Assembly (NCBI GenBank): GCA_000320545.1
Contig: ADNK01001131.1
Location: 1 to 47,500, forward strand
From: Bigelowiella natans CCMP2755
Taxonomy: Eukaryota > Cercozoa > Chlorarachniophyceae
Direction of reading: 5' to 3'
DNA length: 47,500 bases
The translations under genes were made by a program, and so were the position numbers. Of this stretch, positions 46,217 through 47,500 are shown in pieces (positions within the stretch are counted from its first letter, which is position 1; the number at the start of each line of letters is the position of its first letter). A model generated the notes under the pieces. That model did no database searches and was not told the origin of the DNA. It saw only the letters and a program-made list of their open reading frames with translations.

Positions 46217-46542
46217 TGTAGCGCGTACCACTACGCGGGCACAAGTCACGTGCGACAACAAAGGGGTTGTCGCGGATATAGAATATAGATAACGTAGATA
46301 TTAATACAGCATAGGCACGTGGGTTCCGGCGGGACTCATGGCAGCACACCGGAAGTGTGCTGCCCCACGTGCGGCGGCATTCGCGAAAGCTTCGCGAATG
46401 ATTACGCAGTGCACGATTTAATAAAAATATAATCTTTAATAAAAATAAACACAACTCTTCAAAAGGAAGCAAACGTGCCTTTCCCCCCCCCTGCCTACTT
46501 GTGCACGTAGCGCCTCGGCCTGTGAACACCTTACGCGCAACA
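46217..46542 (+). repeat. 3' LTR (326 bp), apparently identical to the 5' LTR
   Basis: Starts TGTAGCGCGTACC 13 bp after the ORF2 neighbourhood purine tract region and ends TACGCGCAACA, followed by the right copy of GCCA. No difference from the 5' LTR was found by reading, including the 9-C run and all hairpin arms. Confidence 0.95.
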
Positions 46543-46840
46543 GCCACGCTGTTTGGCCAGCTGCAGCTGTGTGAAGCAACGTGCTAGCATGGTTCACCAG
46601 TCTGGCAGTTCAGTGCACCTTGTCATCCATTGTGTTGCACGGTGCAGTCTAGCAGTGGTAGCAGTGGTGCGAATTCAGATGTGGTCCCACCCCTCGGCCG
46701 CCCGGGCCCACCGCCGTCAGTTGGTTGGCCAGTCAGTCACTCCATTCGCATGTGCATCCTTGACTTCGTTTGGGTTCAATGATCATCATTGCGAGTGGAT
46801 GTGCGAACAGACGCACGCATTTGTTGTTGTTGTTGGCGTT

Positions 46841-46990
46841 GGTTAGTTAATTATTTAGTTAGTTCTGTTCGCATCCTTGACTTCCCAGCTATGTTTTTCA
46901 CCGATTAATAATAAGTGATTTTCATAGTGGATGTTGTTAGTTAGTTAGTTAGTTATTCTGTTCGCGCCCTTGACTTCCCAGCTATGTTGT
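46841..46990 (+). repeat. GTTA-run plus TTCTGTTCGCATCCTTGACT repeat, two copies
   Basis: Copy 3: GTTAGTTAATTATTTAGTTA then TTCTGTTCGCATCCTTGACT, TCCCAGCTATGTTTTTCACC and a later AAGTGATT. Copy 4: GTTA tandem from about 46935, then TTCTGTTCGCGCCCTTGACT, TCCCAGCTATG and AAGTGATT. Matches the pair at 13688-13812, 33 kb away. A fainter echo (GCATCCTTGACT) occurs at about 46753. Confidence 0.8.
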
Positions 46991-47078
46991 TACACCGAAG
47001 TGATTTTGTTGCTGCTGCTGCTTGTGGTTTAGCACCAAAAAAACCTCTAGGAAGGATCAAACAAGTGCAGCATGATGT

Positions 47079-47123
<45 letters not shown>
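47079..47123. repeat. (TTG)n microsatellite
   Basis: About 44 bp of TTG/TGT trinucleotides in the spacer upstream of the gene that starts at 47289. Confidence 0.85.
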
Positions 47124-47124
<1 letters not shown>

Positions 47125-47288
47125 ATTGGCAGAATGTTGCTTAGTTTTTTATGCTATTTTGTTAGTAGTATTTCCGATAATAGATAGACTAGATCTTGCG
47201 GTAGTAAATTAGTGCCAACAGCAGCAACACAAACAACAACGTGAACGAACTTGCGTAGGGAGGAGGCGTCTTCGTGGTTCGTGTGTTC

Positions 47289-47500
47289 ATGGCTACGACG
47301 ATACCAACAGGCCGTGGCGGTGCTGGTGGTGGTAGCGGTGACGTGTGCACATCACCGGCATCGGATATGACAAGCATCCTCTTGGACCCTGCTCTTGATG
47401 ATTGCCAGCAAAGTAAGTGTATCTTCGCCGCCTTCTATGTTTTGCTGTTGCTCAATGCATCGACTACACAGGGATCCTGAGGGACTTCGCAGATGAGAAA
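47289..47500 (+). CDS. 5' end of an unidentified gene (3' partial)
   Basis: Exon 1 is 47289-47412: ATG, a Gly-rich start (TGRGGAGGGSGD), then DMTSILLDPALDDCQQ, ending at a consensus GTAAGT donor. Exon 2 begins at 47472 after CTACACAG and continues past the window; the phase fits and reads RILRDFADEK. An acidic segment followed by FADEK recalls N-termini of MCM-type replication proteins, but this is too little to assign a family. Same strand as the rhamnose gene, so the alternating orientation ends here. Confidence 0.7.

Larger units (their letters stand above)
40826..46542 (+). mobile_element. Complete young Ty3/gypsy-order LTR retrotransposon
   Basis: 5717-bp element bounded by two 326-bp LTRs (TG...CA ends) that look identical base for base on inspection. 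It is flanked by a 4-bp direct duplication, GCCA, at 40822-40825 and 46543-46546. Internal order is gag (with zinc knuckle), aspartic protease, reverse transcriptase, RNase H, integrase, the Ty3/gypsy (Metaviridae-type) order. The coding part is split over two overlapping ORFs in different frames. LTR identity implies recent insertion. No envelope-like ORF is visible. Confidence 0.95.
46543..47288. other. Spacer downstream of the LTR element, upstream of the next gene
   Basis: The first ~250 bp resume the CTAGC/GC-rich type seen at 39984-40825. Then come two copies of the GTTA/TTCTGTTCGC repeat (46841-46990) and a (TTG)n run (47079-47123). No ORF with a motif. The final part should contain the promoter of the gene at 47289. 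Confidence 0.5.

Noticed and set aside
1-47500. CRISPR-like regularity of trinucleotide repeats
   Set aside because: The repeats are simple-sequence microsatellites without unique spacers, in a eukaryotic intron-rich context.

Overview
The window is nuclear DNA of a eukaryote, most likely an intron-rich protist. Genes are broken into many short exons (13 to about 570 nt, mostly 30-150 nt). These are joined by near-universal GT-AG introns, often with CTAAC-like branch points, and the introns carry most of the microsatellites (ATC/GAT, TAG, CT, CA, TTG). No bacterial operon, CRISPR array, rRNA or convincing tRNA was found. The lineage is not proven. The intron density, the TPR-SGNH family and the RmlC-RmlD fusion suggest an alga or other protist (stramenopile, haptophyte or rhizarian type) rather than an animal or land plant.

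Almost every real gene is invisible as a single long ORF. I rebuilt the genes by hand from splice sites, intron phase and family motifs. Layout: (1) + strand, <65-8147, a TPR protein ending in an SGNH hydrolase-like domain, 5' end outside the window. (2) - strand, 13351-12315, a conserved-looking protein of about 254 aa that I do not recognise. (3) + strand, 14211-17750, a YebC/TACO1 mitochondrial translational activator. (4) - strand, 19805-18710, a glycine-cleavage H-protein-like protein without the lipoyl lysine. (5) + strand, 20907-25746, a WWE/RGG/WWE protein with a C-terminal helical domain. (6) - strand, 32370-26501, a tubulin-tyrosine-ligase-like (TTLL) ATP-grasp enzyme. (7) + strand, 33065-39983, a fused RmlC epimerase and RmlD-like reductase for nucleotide-rhamnose synthesis. 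(8) + strand, 47289->47500, the first exons of another gene.

Genes 1-7 strictly alternate in orientation. The gaps between convergent 3' ends (8.15-12.3, 17.75-18.7 and 25.75-26.5 kb), and the gap after gene 7, share an unusual vocabulary of CTAGC/GCTAGC and TGCATG words. The 5' gap before gene 3 and the gap before gene 8 share a different repeat, built from GTTA runs followed by TTCTGTTCGCATCCTTGACT.

A complete, very young Ty3/gypsy-order LTR retrotransposon (40826-46542) sits in the CTAGC-type gap after gene 7. Its 326-bp LTRs look identical, it is flanked by a 4-bp GCCA duplication, and it has a gag-PR-RT ORF and an RNaseH-integrase ORF in the +1 frame. The frame change falls at or just before a CTT TGA stop, a classic +1-shift-prone context. 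The genes do not form a pathway. The most unusual observations are the retroelement frame junction, the hairpin-packed LTRs, the lipoyl-less H protein, the RmlD half without a visible YxxxK, the orientation-linked intergenic vocabularies and the two-locus GTTA repeat.
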